Assembly: GCA_947846985.1 (NCBI GenBank)
Contig: CANTUZ010000010.1
Coordinates: forward strand, 23,421,095 to 23,485,094
DNA: 64,000 nucleotides
Source: Fratercula arctica
Taxonomy: Eukaryota > Chordata > Aves > Charadriiformes > Alcidae
Reading direction: 5' to 3'
Below the pieces are notes generated by a model. It was not told where the DNA came from and searched no databases. It worked only from the letters and a program-made list of their open reading frames with translations. The position numbers were made by a program, and so were the translations under genes. Positions 24,401-35,800 of this stretch are shown one piece after another; positions within the stretch are counted from its first letter, which is position 1, and each line of letters starts with the position of its first letter.

Positions 24401-25663
24401 TGAAATTATTACCATCTTGTTGTTTGTTTTTTTAAATTCAGCTTTGACTGTAAATATTTTTGGTATCCTATCTCTCTTGAGCTTTAGAAGAAAATGGTTT
24501 ATGTAGAAGACTAAAGGCCAAGTTGTAGGCTTTCACCTTCCTGTATGGCATGCAGCTGATGTTAGGCTCCACTTAATTCTGACCTAGGAGGCAGACAGCG
24601 ATTACACCTTACAATTTAACAGGAGCAATTAATACGGTACATCACTGGAAACCCTACTTTTCTTACAGTAAGTTCCTTTTGTACCCAAGTCCTGTATTTC
24701 ATGGCATATTAAGCCTATTGAGGGTCACTGGTGTTTCTATTTGCGTTATTTGCATCACAGCATAATCTTGAAGCATGAAGTTAGTAGACAACTTAATCGT
24801 GCCCATGGGAAAAAAAAAACACCCAACAAAAACAGTGACACAGTCTGTGCTACACAGACAAGTCATACGAAGGGAAGGAAAGGGTGGAGAAAGAGTTTTA
24901 AACCCTGCAGCCAGAAGGACTAAATCTCAAATGTCAGACATTCAAAACATCTAAATGGTGACAACACCAGTATAGCAGCCATACCACTCCACTAAATTTT
25001 TGACACAGGAAAAGGTTTTTCTCCTAAATCAAAAAGGTAGAGACTCAATCATCTAAACTAAGCTACAAATTAACAGTTAGAAAGAAAATGGACTACACGA
25101 AAAGGATCTTAGGTATTATTAACTCTTGAACTTGACTGGTTCAACAAAAAAGTTAAATTTACTTTTAAGGAGCAGACATACTGCAAGTTATGCCATATTC
25201 TGTTATTTTAAAAGAAATTCTCTACATATATTTTCATATTTGGTTGACATATTACAAGTTTACACAAACAAATGATTCAAGTACACTAAGCGACAACTAT
25301 GCGAATGCTGTTGATTTCACCAGGAAAACCTGAAAATTAAAAAGGAGTTGCTCTTTAGCTCAACTAATCTACATTTCCAAACATAGCTTTATTCTATTTG
25401 GGCCCACAAACAATCAAGTAGTGAAGCCTGGCTATATTTGTTGCACAGTCAAGCCTAGGAAATACTGCAATAGACTGAGGACAAAAACAGAAACATTTTT
25501 TATTATGTGCTCTTACCTGTAGTGCACTATTCAGGAAGCAACTGTTCTGTCCTGGTTCATTGCTGAGACCTTTACTAGGTGCTATTGAGGTTGTATTTCG
25601 TGGAGTAAACATGCCCTGTACATTCCCCCGACCCACAGAAAAGTAATTTCTTTTCCAAGACAT
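326..25663 (-). CDS. USP54: USP54 coding region, spliced, 5' part (residues 1-381)
   Basis: Nine exons join in frame: 25663-25517, 22809-22717, 12121-11987, 9689-9576, 9414-9332, 6987-6882, 3505-3359, 1939-1790 and 494-326 (1144 nt, 381 codons plus one base). The product is the N-terminal catalytic domain of a C19-family ubiquitin-specific peptidase. I recognise it as USP54 rather than its paralogue USP53 by the N-terminus MSWKRNYFS and the block [14 protein letters not shown]. Visible core elements are the Cys box (residues 32-48, nucleophile Cys42), zinc-finger pairs C166/C169 and C225/C229, and a His box with His302 and Asp319. USP53/USP54 were long annotated as inactive; recent biochemistry reports K63-chain-directed deubiquitinase activity. 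In mammals the protein is about 1680 residues, so the long disordered C-terminal part is off the left edge. An in-frame TGA four codons upstream fixes the start. Confidence 0.96.
495..1789 (-). other. USP54: USP54 intron 9
   Basis: 1295 bases of A+T-rich intron with GT-AG ends and several short A runs. No exon, RNA gene or recognised transposon was seen. Confidence 0.85.
1790..1939 (-). CDS. USP54: USP54 exon 9: His box, residues 276-325
   Basis: 150 nt, 50 codons, phase 0 at both ends. The acceptor is TTGAAG|CTT and the donor is GAG|GTGAGA. It carries the USP His box: GKHYSTFFF with His302 as the general base, then [11 protein letters not shown] with Asp319 as the likely third triad residue. 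The motif is intact and uninterrupted. Confidence 0.96.
1940..3358 (-). other. USP54: USP54 intron 8
   Basis: 1419 bases. It contains a 15-base A run near 1957 and a short TATATA/TGTACATATATG patch at about 2647-2682. Nothing else was recognised. Confidence 0.85.
3359..3505 (-). CDS. USP54: USP54 exon 8: second zinc pair, residues 227-275
   Basis: 147 nt, 49 codons, phase 0 at both ends. The acceptor is ATCCTCAG|AGT and the donor is GAT|GTGAGT. It opens [11 protein letters not shown], supplying Cys229 that pairs with Cys225 across the exon boundary. It then carries the strand [18 protein letters not shown], which is typical of USP53/USP54. Confidence 0.95.
3506..6881 (-). other. USP54: USP54 intron 7
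   Basis: 3376 bases. Homopolymer tracts include a T run at about 4351-4369 and an A run near 4468. No exon or recognisable mobile element was found. Confidence 0.85.
6882..6987 (-). CDS. USP54: USP54 exon 7: residues 191-226
   Basis: 106 nt: one base finishing Cys191, then 35 codons. The acceptor is ACTGAAG|C and the donor is CCA|GTTAGT, which is weaker than the others but still GT with A at +4 and G at +5. It contains [18 protein letters not shown] and ends DLRNCP, whose Cys225 begins the second zinc-binding pair. Confidence 0.94.
6988..9331 (-). other. USP54: USP54 intron 6
   Basis: 2344 bases. The middle is occupied by a CR1 LINE fragment inserted antisense to the gene (about 8085-9010). 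A poly-A tract follows at about 9277-9296. The remainder is unremarkable A+T-rich intron. Confidence 0.85.
8085..9010 (+). mobile_element. CR1 LINE fragment (reverse-transcriptase and 3' end)
   Basis: The plus strand reads as a decayed CR1 element. The order of landmarks is right: a block like AGGCTGGTCAGTCTCACTCC, CACATGAAGGACAAGAAGG, then a translated stretch [20 protein letters not shown] and KFTDDTK, where FTDD (8499-8510) corresponds to the catalytic FADD of CR1 reverse transcriptase. The usual 3' non-LTR tail follows (CTGGAACAGG..., CTACTTTGAACAGGAGGATGG near 8951). Many stops and indels make it inactive. It lies in USP54 intron 6 in antisense orientation. Ends are approximate. CR1 is the dominant LINE of birds and other sauropsids. 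Confidence 0.85.
9332..9414 (-). CDS. USP54: USP54 exon 6: first zinc-binding pair, residues 164-191
   Basis: 83 nt: 27 codons plus the first two bases (TG) of the Cys191 codon. The acceptor is CTTTAG|TGT and the donor is TG|GTGAGT. It begins [15 protein letters not shown], giving the first zinc-ribbon half C166-x2-C169 of the USP fingers subdomain. The split cysteine codon is completed by the single C that opens exon 7, which confirms the junction. Confidence 0.95.
9415..9575 (-). other. USP54: USP54 intron 5 (161 bases)
   Basis: This short intron lies between the exon ending FAMTLFEQ and the one starting CVCTSCG. Donor is GTGAGG and acceptor is TTTCTCTTTAG, with a clear pyrimidine tract. 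Its small size makes it a candidate for intron retention. Confidence 0.9.
9576..9689 (-). CDS. USP54: USP54 exon 5: residues 126-163
   Basis: 114 nt, 38 codons, phase 0 at both ends. The acceptor is TGGCTAG|GAA and the donor is CAG|GTGAGG. It encodes [18 protein letters not shown] followed by a CTAPHC stretch and the conserved FAMTLFEQ that leads into the zinc finger. It is separated from exon 6 by only 161 bases of intron, the shortest in the window. Confidence 0.95.
9690..11986 (-). other. USP54: USP54 intron 4
   Basis: 2297 bases of A+T-rich intron. No exon, transposon or RNA gene was recognised. Confidence 0.85.
11987..12121 (-). CDS. USP54: USP54 exon 4: residues 81-125
   Basis: 135 nt, 45 codons, phase 0 at both ends. 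The acceptor is TTGCTAG|AGT and the donor is TTT|GTGAGT. It encodes the segment with the conserved USP block DDAAECF near its end. The first codon is AGT (Ser) where I recall Gly in mammals; it sits at the splice junction, so a small acceptor shift was considered, but the neighbouring frame gives no match. It is preceded by the 10.6-kb intron 3. Confidence 0.94.
14136..14662 (+). mobile_element. Solo LTR of an endogenous retrovirus (ERV1-like)
   Basis: The 527-bp segment starts TGTAAGAAA and ends TTTCTCACA, which are inverted repeats matching 8 of 9. It is flanked on both sides by the 4-bp duplication ACAG (14132-14135 and 14663-14666). Inside, in the correct plus-strand order, are a CCAAT box (14481-14485), a TATA-like AATAAAAAGG (14524-14533), a polyadenylation signal AATAAA (14594-14599) and a U5-like TGCCTGAGCC (14621-14630). 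No gag, pol or env sequence is attached, so it is a recombination-derived solo LTR. A 4-bp duplication is typical of gammaretrovirus-like (ERV1) elements; class assignment is inference. Confidence 0.82.
15394..15432 (+). other. Potential G-quadruplex tract in intron 3
   Basis: Four runs of four or more G on the plus strand (6, 4, 9 and 4) lie within 39 bases, with loops of 2, 10 and 4. This is the template strand for USP54. Folding is predicted from the motif only. Confidence 0.5.
22717..22809 (-). CDS. USP54: USP54 exon 3: residues 50-80
   Basis: 93 nt, 31 codons, phase 0 at both ends. The acceptor is TTTCAG|GTTCTC and the donor is AAG|GTAAAA. It continues the helix after the nucleophile ([14 protein letters not shown]) and ends with a cysteine-rich stretch [15 protein letters not shown]. 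The sequence is nearly identical to mammalian USP54 as I remember it, and there are no stops or frameshifts. Confidence 0.95.
22810..25516 (-). other. USP54: USP54 intron 2
   Basis: 2707 bases. It contains a G+C-richer patch at about 23.09-23.29 kb and a MIR-like remnant at about 23590-23680. No exon was recognised. Confidence 0.85.
23590..23680 (+). repeat. MIR-like SINE remnant
   Basis: The plus strand shows GCAATCTTGGGCAACTATCT, then CTGTAAAACAGCAACAACACC. This resembles the MIR/CORE-SINE run of CTTGGGCAAGTCACTTA followed by CATCTGTAAAATGGGGATAA. It is very diverged, so the ends and the family are tentative. Confidence 0.45.
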
Positions 25664-25676
25664 CTTCTTTTTTCAG
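25517..25676 (-). CDS. USP54: USP54 exon 2: start codon and Cys box, residues 1-49
   Basis: Coding part is 25663-25517 (147 nt, 49 codons), phase 0 at the 3' end, donor CAG|GTAAGA. The ATG (25663-25661) has A at -3 and an in-frame TGA at 25675-25673, so it is the natural start. The likely acceptor is ATTCTACAG, ending at 25677, leaving 13 bases of 5' UTR in this exon. Residues 32-48 form the Cys box with Cys42 as candidate nucleophile. The spacing [11 protein letters not shown] is two residues longer than the usual USP GLxNxGNTC, which is characteristic of USP53/USP54 and one reason the pair was doubted as enzymes. Confidence 0.95.
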
Positions 25677-28600
25677 CTGTAGAATATGCAGGTTTAGGCT
25701 GACAGAGTATTTGTCTTGATCAGACTCTTCCTTTCTTTCACCAAAATTCAAAACAGGAACAACATCCAATCTTCTTTAAATTATAGTTTAAATGGAATTT
25801 ATATCTGTTTATAGGACACAAGCAGTTTGCTTCTTTCAAATCCAGCCCAGGACGCTATTCTTCATTTGATGTTTATGTATGCAAAAACCTCTTTTACAAG
25901 CAGCCACATACAAAGTTTGCGAAGAGAAGGAATCCATGGTCATGCAAGTTCATCTGTTATGCCGCTTCTCCCTTTTTCAAACAGAAAGTGACTTCAGGGA
26001 ACAAATGGCAAATTAAGGAGGTCCCAGAATCAAGAGGAGAAAAACAACGGCTGCCTCCCACACCTCAAAAACCCCAGCTTCTCTAATCCTTTTATAATCC
26101 TCCTGCAGAAGATGGGAAAAATCCAATTAGTAAGGGGGCAGGGAAACCAAAACCAAAATAAAACCTTGGCAGCTCCCTTTCAGTTACATCTGTCTTGGGT
26201 GACGAAAGAGACATCATCCTCACAGGGGAAAAAGAAGTAATTCCAGGACTTGAGAACGAAGAGCTTTAAAGCAGCAAAAAGTCTCCAATACAGTTCTTCT
26301 AATTCTGTGTGCGATCTTTAGAAGTTTCTTCTCCTGATCCTCCTTTTGCAATCGGAATGCCTGGCTGTGCCAGAAAGCTTGAGAGAGAAAAATAATCAAA
26401 GGCTTGCGTCACTTAATTACTCTCTTGGTTTTGTGGTGTTCTGCCAAGACCAGTGTTGCCTCACCTCCCACAATACACTGAATCTTCTGAGACAAAGCAA
26501 AAAATATAAACCTTCCTCCACCCAAAAAAAAAATAACACATAGAAGAACAGAGAATTCCAAGAAAAGTACGTAAGAGCAAGAGGGCTGGAAGCATTAATA
26601 AGTTAGATTAAAAAAAATAAAACACAACATTCATGTGAACTCCATGGCAGTTTTCATACATAACCTTTAGAATCTTGAAGTGTTAAATTCTTTTAAGATA
26701 TCTTAGTCATTCAAACAGTAGTAAGAGGATTTGTGATTCTGTGAATACATGCTAGCACCTTGTCCACCCTAGAACTGGGATTTTGCACTGTACTTAGAAG
26801 GTCGAAAAGATAAAGGCACAAGGCTCTCCCCTGACTCAGCAGCTACAGCTCTTTCCAGAACAATAATCCCCAAATTTTCTTAATCAGTAACTATGTGTAT
26901 CTCTATAAAAAGTTACTTTAATTTAGGTACACGGGATATACAATATCTTCCAAAAGACATTGATGGTCCTGAAGAAGCCGGAAGAATCGTTCAATAGAAA
27001 CTGCTCTTCCCATCACAAGTTCACTTTTGCCCTCATCTCACAGGAAACATAAAAAAGAATTTGATCTAAGAAATTCCTAGAAACAGGAACTACAAGATTC
27101 ATGGCAAAACATTTTTTAAAGTTCTCACAAGTGTAGCCCACCTACATTTACTTTACAGACAACTGCATCATATTTTCCAGAGACATTCCCAATGACATTT
27201 AGGGTTATCCCATTTTTTATACATGTAGTAACAACTGAATGTACCTATTAGGGCTGTTAGAAGCAAGATGACTATTCCACATGTTCTGAAGTAGTAATTG
27301 CAGCATGAAGTCACTATGAAATAGACACACAAGAGAGATGTTTGTGCATCAGCAAAAATTAACTAAGAGAATAATTCCTTACAAAGATATCCTGGGTATC
27401 TGTAAAGGCACGTTGTTCACCTTCCACACAATTATAAGTTCTTCATCAAAACACAGAAAGAACTTCCTCAACATCTGCAAATGTGTGACAGCAGCCTAAC
27501 CCTTTCCCTTCTAGTAATATTTTGTTTGTACTTCTACTAAAATCATTCTACAAATATTAACGAAGTCTCAGCATTGCTGTAAGGCAGGCAAATATCTGTA
27601 TACAACTGAAATATTCTTCTTGGTTGCCAGCATGCCATGCAAAATTTTCAGCTGTGTTTGCAAGCCTGCAGACACAGACCATTACCATGCCCGTCGTGCA
27701 ACATTCCTCAGCGCTGAACATATACAGGATTCATTTCAAAGCAATTTTGGCCTCATCCCCCTTTCTTTGCTCAATCCCTTAAGAAACCATGAGCCAACCA
27801 TACTGTGTGAGGTCATTCAGTTTCAAGCAACAATTTAAGGATCTCTGTAAACCACCACGACTTGCAATAGATGCAAGCGGCTGAGCCTGTGCCGCAGAGA
27901 GGGAGACGAACACTGGGTGGAATGAGCTGAGGCCAGCAGGCTCTCTGCTAACTCACAAAAACCCCTGAGCCAAGCACTCTGCCTTCTCCTTCCCACAGCA
28001 CCTACAAAAAGATGGAAAAACACAATCCAAACATGCCCAAGACGCACAGCTGTGAGCAGCACCTATTTAGTGGGCTTTAAGTTCAAAACAAGATTCTGCT
28101 CTCAAAATGGGCTCTAAAACTTTAAGTACTTTTTGAGCCAAGCTGTCTCAGTTATGACAAAGTGAATACATTTTTTTCTATTGATTTTATTGTCCTGGAA
28201 CCAGAATCAGATTAGAGGCTTTCTAGTTCGCCTGTCATCGCAGCAAAGCTACTGCAAGCTGGCCAGGACTCTCGCAGTCACTGCAAGCTTGCTGCCTCCA
28301 CTGCCTTTGTGCAGGCTCAGCAGAACTGACTTCTTACCGCACGTTCGCTACCATCACTCACAGGAGAGAGTTGGGTTTGCTCCTCTGGCTATAGGGCCTT
28401 TGCAGAGCTAAGAACAAGCAGAAAACACTTAGGCTGGTAACCACCCAGTTATGACAAAACCAGATCTCTGGAGATAAACAGCAGCTTTGCACTTTGCCAA
28501 CTTCTAACAACTTACCAACATTATATAACAGCTACAAGATGGAATCCCAATTGATCTGAAATATATGTAAGCTGCTATTCATATGGATTGTTTACAGATC

Positions 28601-29207
28601 CACTTAGCTTCTGCTCTACTATGAGAAGGGTAACAAAAAGCAAGCAGGAAAAAAAAATTTTTGTAAAAACCAACCACCATTACTAAAATATCCTGGTTTG
28701 TTTCTACTACCACTGATGAACCATCAGTAGAAAAAAGCTAAGTCTCCCATACTTTAGACACCCAACATACAATTGCTAAGAAAACAGCAGGGTTCTGTAA
28801 GGGAAGAGGAAGGCTATCGCTGCACAAGCCTATCAGCAGATGTAGGTGTTCTCCAAGGATGCTACTTCTCCCAGACACTGTGTTAGCTTGTAAGTGATCC
28901 TAACCACAGAACTACAGAAAAAACAAAATTTACTTTCCAAAATGAAATCATGATAACACTTTGACGATACATGCCACGGGCTTCAGAGAATTATACAGTT
29001 AAATGAGAAGAAAACATTTTCATATATTGTTTCTGATTAAAGAAGTTTCTGAGAAAGCCTGCTCCCCTATTAAGAACAATAAAAGCCAACAGCTTTTTAA
29101 TAGTACAAGGAAAACCCCTAGAACTGAATTGCCAATGGAGTTTCCCAGCCTCCTGTAGCATTTTAATGTTAAGTGACAACAACTGCAGCTCCACTTAACT
29201 CTTGTAT

Positions 29208-29276
29208 TTAAAAAAAAAAAAAAAAAACAAAACAACAAACAAACAAACAAAAAAAAACCAAAAAAGCAAACACACA
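29208..29276. repeat. A-rich / (CAAA)n low-complexity tract
   Basis: A 19-base A run passes into several AAAC/CAAA units and then more A. It looks like a decayed poly-A tail or simple repeat. No transposon body is recognisable next to it. Confidence 0.7.
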
Positions 29277-29727
29277 CTTTCGTATGGAACCTATGGAAAA
29301 ATGACCAAAAACCCACCAAAACCTCTCCAGGTGACAGATTCAAAAGCTGCAGCTATTGTATGTCCCAGTGGCATCTTGTCATGACTCCAGAAAACTGAGT
29401 CTGAAGTAAAGGTATTATCAGACTGGAGAAAACTATTTTTCTGGAAAAGAGACAGGACTCTCATTGCTGGAAATTGTACTAATACAGAAATATGACCAAA
29501 ATAGGACAAGCACCAGACTGAAAAGCATAAATAATGCTCTTCGTTCATTACTCAAAACATTATCTTAGAGACACAATGAACTGAGGCAGAAAGCCGAAAA
29601 ACTTTTAAGGTACTTGAATTTTGCTTATCATATTAAGACGACTATTCATCGCAATAAGGTACTAAATTAATCTAGCCAGCGTGACTGAAAAAGTCAACTA
29701 TATCCCTGAAAAGTTGTACAGCCTTAT

Positions 29728-29801
29728 AATAATGTTATATAAATGTTATAATAATGAGTAAATAATATAAATAAAAATATATATAAATAATTCTGTAATA
29801 A
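29728..29801. repeat. AT-rich low-complexity block
   Basis: Nearly pure A+T with repeated ATAATG/TTATAT and AATATAAATAA motifs. It is simple-sequence-like, with no clean repeat unit. Confidence 0.6.
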
Positions 29802-32800
29802 AAAAAGGAAATGCAACATTCTAGATCTTCCCTTGAATTCATGTTGTTTGGCAACAGCTTTCTTCGGGAAGGAGGGAGGGCTCCCAGCCGCAGAGACAGG
29901 CTCAGCAGATAAGAAAAGGGCACGGGGCACCACTCCCATCGCAGCTCCAGCAATGCAACCCCAGAGCAAAGCTGACCATGGTTCAGCATGTGCCTCCGGC
30001 CTGAAGAAACCTGATGTCTGTCCTCAGGACAGCAGAGCACAGCTCTCTACAAGATACGTACCACAGAAGAGTTCAAGACCCTGTTCATTCTCATATTCAC
30101 TTGCTAAATCAATTACATAGAAACAAAACATCTCAAGCTGCATCCTTCATTCTCTGGTGAGGTCATTTTAAGGGGAAAATAAAATTGTAATATTCCTCTC
30201 TACTGGAGTCTCATGTCCCCCCAAACATTTTAGGCTATTGCTTGATGAACCATTTGAGGCACATGGCTGAATTAAAACAACCCATTTAGGAAAGGAGATG
30301 CTTCTGTTTAGCACTAGGTATGAACGAAACCACCAATTAAGTATTTATCACTTAGTTAAATAAGAGCAGAAGTACAGAATTTATTTTTCATTACTTCTAT
30401 TTCTGAAGAAACTTTCAAACACAGAATAAAGTAAATGCTTCAATGTGTGAACGTGTGGGCTTTTAGAAGAGAGATCCCTATCCCCAAGATCCTACCACCT
30501 TTTCTGGTAGTACAGAGTAGATTAGTGATGTTGAGGGCAAGTTGTCCTTTCACATGCCACAACACCTCTGAAAACTTAAACAAATGAGAAATGGCAATGA
30601 AATACCTTATTTAAATATTTTTCAGCACAAAAAAGAAGAAAGAATTGTCCAAGACAATGGATTTTGGTGAAAGTTTTCACCGCGATGGCTCCCAGCAGGA
30701 TCGCTCTTTCAGTCAGGAAGCACAGGCATGATCCCCTTGACTGATCTATGGCTGTTCTCAGCTAGAAGGGAAAAAATTTTCAGAACTAGAGGCTTGAGAA
30801 CATACTTTCTGCATGTAGCTGAAATGATGCAAGTATTTGCTAATTTCTGCTTGGATTAAATTATATTTAATTACAGAATTATCAATATTAAGACCTTCAT
30901 TTACAGTTTAGACATCCCAAAGGACAGCCAGTTTTGCAAGTCAGTCTAAGTTTAATCTTGAAGGTGACGAAATAAAATAGAGGGACAGAAAAAGTTCCCA
31001 TTACCAAATAACTTGGGCTGGATGAAGAAAAGAGTGAACAGGGCAGTGACCTTAAAGTTAAACATCCCTGACAGAAGTCAGCTGCCACACAAAGAGGGGA
31101 TGACTTCCTCCTCTTCAGGGTATCTCCTCTTTTTGAGATTCTTAGCTAGCAAGAAATACTGGACAGATTTCTTTGTGCACCTAGAAGATACAGTTTAACT
31201 ACAAAAAGGTACAATTATTTCCATTCATCTCTATCTCCAACAATTTTTTGATAGTGCAAACGGGACAATATAGAAAAAAAAGCTTTCTGCTGTATGCATG
31301 CATTTTCTGTCTTGATTGCTTTGCTGGGAGAACGAGGAAAAAACAGCCTATGATGCTTTTTTGCTGTCAAGCTTTCACCCATTTGTCAGTCTTCCTCTTG
31401 TAGGAACAATTTGATTACCCAGCTTTGTGCTACTTGTGCCTACCAGGTGGAACCAGGAACTGACAGCACCTGACAGCGCCACTGATGCTCACGACAGACT
31501 CATACTGGTCTTCCTTATTTTTCATTCTGCTATCGCACAATTCCTAGTCTGTGAAGTGTTGTAAAACAAAGCTGTGAGTATCAGAGACCCTGGGCTAACT
31601 CTCCAGTACCATGTTAGAAAATATACTCAAGAGTTTGTGTAAGGTTATGACAAACAGTCTTTCAGACACCACGGAAATGTTTCCACTTACCTGATGCAAA
31701 AGTAATTACCCAAATGTTAGGCTAAAAGTTGCTAGTAAAGACCATCAAAATGATCTCGGAGTGAAGATTAAAACCAGAGTTTCCCCAAATCCACAGATGT
31801 ACTTCTTTAGAGATTAAGGGTACAAGCAAGCCTGTGACAGATACTACAGGCTTCCTATGCCATGAAGGCCATTTCTGAGAAACCACCTCAAGAAAATGGA
31901 AACCAACACTGAAAGGGCTAGACAGAACAGTGAGCAAACTGGGATAACTCACATCCTTGACTAAAACTGCAGTAATTTCAGTCATTATCACTGTATGGGT
32001 ACAGCCTACCAATCACTAGAAGAAACTGTAGGCAGGATACTGAATTTGCCTCTTGGGAATACAGCTCCTTGAAGTGGCAATGTTGGCATTTCTGAGCTAG
32101 TACACAGCTTACTGCTTCTACAGTGATTGGAGGGAGAAAACTGAACAAGTTTTTTTATGAAGAATGAATACGTTCTTACATCAATTTTTCAAACCAACAA
32201 GTAACTCATGAAAAACAAAACCAAACCCACCCTATGTTCCTGCTAACTGCTCAGACCAACAAGGGGCACAGAGAGACCATGTTCTGCAGAAACACCCCAA
32301 AGTGAGACTCTGCAAGCTGCTGCAGTCGAGTATAGCTTTATACCACATGAAGGAAGATACTCTTTACAGCAAGAAGCTCTCCAACTTCTTCATCCAAAAT
32401 GCTTGTGGGTTTTATAAAACTATAGTGGACTGTCTCTTAAAAGAGCGTAATGAAATCTTGCAAACACTTACCTAATCTCAATCATTTGATTTTAAGCCTG
32501 ACAGTCAGCCAAATCTATTTAAAGAACATCTCTCACAGTAAAAAAAAAAGCAGCAGAAAACCATTGGCTTTGAACTGCAGAAGGTTCAGTGATGGTGGAG
32601 GGCTGGAAATTTATACCTATTCAAGCTCAAGTGGAACCTCTTTGCTTCTTCCCAACTGCTTGCAGGTGCTTCTCCGCGCTTACAAAGCGGTCATTTCTGC
32701 AGCCCTTCCTGAAAGAAGGACATCAGCTGATAAACAAATGTCTTCTATGCAAATTTACGACCATGTAGACTTTTGTTCAAAATAGTGGAAAAGTATGTCA

Positions 32801-35800
32801 CTTATCCCACAGAGCTACTGAAAGAGAGTAGGGCAGCCATGTCCAGATTTTCATAAAGCAGTTAAGAGGACTCAAAGTATCCAGTTGGCTCCCAAATAAT
32901 CAGAAAAGCTATTAAAACCCATCCAATAAAGAGCTCTAATACACCATGACAACCATACAAAGGCAAATTACAACAAAAAATAAATTAAAAACCCAAACAC
33001 AGCTTTAAATATCTAAAGCCAGCACTATGGCCTTTTCTGATCGAAAACAACTTAACCTGCAAGATGATCTAGAAGTTTCTGGAGGAAAGCACCTCTTCTT
33101 AGAGACTGCAAGTTATAAGAGCACAATGTGGGATAATCGAGTAATAAAGGGCTTCTGTTCAAAGACAAACAATGAGAGAGATGAGGTCAGAACTAGAGAT
33201 GCAAAGGCCATGTTATTTACTCTGTGTGGGGCTTATTGCCAAAACACACTTCACTCCCCAGATAAAACTTTTACTCATATCAAAAACATGGTATTAATAA
33301 CCACTGACGTCGTGCATCACGGTACTTTCAGCAGATCCGTTTGCTGTGGAGGTTACAGGGAACGGAGGCAGATGAGCCCACAGCTTTGTGTCCTACTTCC
33401 AAAATCCTTCGGAAACAGCTGCCCCCCTTTCTGCAACACAGCCCAAAGGATCTGTTATCTCAATAACTTTTCTCTGACAGTTGAAGAGGGAAGGAATATA
33501 TGTAAAATTAAGAAAGTCTGCCCATCCTGAAGTAAATTCAAACCATTTCAAAACAATCTGCACTCCCTTCAGATCTCCCCTTCACAGTTGCCCAGCTCTT
33601 TAAGACTGCTGTATAGATAATAAAAGCCTGCATCTTAACATACCTGGATTTCCAAAGCACTTATCCTAAAGTTTTGCATTACTTTCTATGTGAAATCTAA
33701 GTTTATTCTCCCAAGCCTGTATTTAAAAACCACCTTCCCTACCCCTAGGCTTGGTGCTGGACATTTCACAAGGAGGAAAGGTGGGGTGAATCCAGCTTCT
33801 CATCCCACTCCACAGAGAACTTGTGGAGTTCAGATAAACAGGGAAAACACGGCAGCTTCAAATGTTATGCAAGTGCTCAGAAGCAGTTAAACACCACCAA
33901 TCAATCCTGTGTAACACAGAAAATCACAACAAATAGGAACAGGGCAGCTGTCAACCATATGGTGAAATGGAAGGTTCTGGTTCGATTCTAGCAAACATTC
34001 AGCCAGCCTCCTGCTGCCAGTTTTTCCCTTTCCAAATCTTCACTTTAGCTCTCCAAAGGAGAGCTTCAAGATGAATTCAGTACTTGATTCAATCTCCAGA
34101 TATAAACAAACATTTTCATTAAAAGTCTGTATTTTACAGCCATCAGCTACTGCAACAAGATTTCAAGGCCCTTCTTCCTGTGCCACCTCACTTGCAAGAA
34201 AAGAATCTCATCTCTCTTCCAATAATTCCACTGACCCAAGAAAACAAAAGTTTTCTATTTTGTCTTCAAAATTCCAGACCAACAATGACTGAAGAGTTCC
34301 TAGAAGCTTTCAGCAGCAGTAATTTTCAGCAACATAAGGCTTAATGACTGACAACTTTCAAAATCCCTGAAATCCTGCTGCCATCCTTTTCCTGACCTTG
34401 CAGACTTTCACTGCTGAACAGAAAAATTCTTCCTTTTCTGTAACAGCTACTTGTTATGAGTTCTCCTGTCAATCTTCACACCCCTTTTCTTCCTTAGAAC
34501 AGAAGTCAGCAGCAATCAACTCCCAAATCATATGCTGCTCACATTACAGCACCACAAACCCCTCTGTTTCATTAAACTCGATTTCATTATACCTTGATTT
34601 CAATAATGTTTGAAACAACTGAATGTTTTAATACACACGCATTCACATAGAGTAAAAGCCACAGGTAAGCAAGAAAAGGATTTTGCAATAAAACAAGCAA
34701 ATAGAACAACTCCAGCACCATTAGTATTTCAATTTCAAAGGAAAGACAACACAAACTAAGCAGAAGCAGCAACACATTGAGAGTAGCAATAGACTTGGAC
34801 CAAACAGATGGACAGCCTTTGGGTGGAAAAATAGGTCTTTCCAGTGATGTGTTAAGAATCTCAGAGTCAAATCCTGCAATGCACTGTTCTCTCCAGGTAG
34901 TGCTCAAGGGAAAAGACAACACCCAAGGCAGAAATCAGTTTCCTCAACACAGGCACATAACAGACTTCCTGATACTACTGGCTCATGAAAACCTCCACAG
35001 GGGGTGGGCAGACACAATTCCCACCTTCCTCATGATCAACAGTTGGGGCCAGACAATATATTTAATAGTACCATAAAAGCATTTACTCCCTCCCTCTTTA
35101 TTCTTAGCTCAGGATATTATTTGGTATTGAAATAACAGTTACAGCTTATTCTCAAACTATTAATTCCCTGTATTTTGTGGTTTATGTATACCACCATTAT
35201 CACGTATCAAGATGGCTTATAACATACACGTTCTTGCCAGACTAATAATTTACCAAGATGTAAAACTAAAGCAATATAGAGAAACTCGTGCAAACAAAGC
35301 ATAGGCAGAGAGAGTAAAGAACGAGCGAGCAGCAGTTTAAGGTGCCTATGCTGGGTCCCAGTATTAAATGCTTACATAATTTTTTCCTGCCTTGCTAAAA
35401 CTGACAAGCAGGAGTGCTGCTGCACCCCAGAACGTTATATAGATTAATACTTCTATATAAAAATATAAAACCATGCACCCAGCATCCACAACATGATGAT
35501 TATTCGTCTTTTTTTTTTCAGCAGTCATCTGTGCTGTACAGCTATAAATAACACTTCAGCAGAATCACGAGTATGCACACACATGCATAAGCACTTAATA
35601 ATCTCAACTTGGGTTTAAGATCATTACTATTTAGTTTTAGAGGAATAAGCACAACTAACAAGAACAGGGAAACTCATTTTTGGTTCATTTGGCTTTGTAA
35701 ACAGAAGCATTTTGCCACAAAACCCACTGAAGGCTTCAGAACCTGAGTAAGAAAAACACTTGCACATACCACAAGAAAAAGTTTACTTAATCAAAACATC

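Noticed and set aside
326..25663. USP53 as the identity of the gene
   Set aside because: The N-terminal residues and His-box region ([25 protein letters not shown]) fit USP54 and differ from USP53 as I know them.
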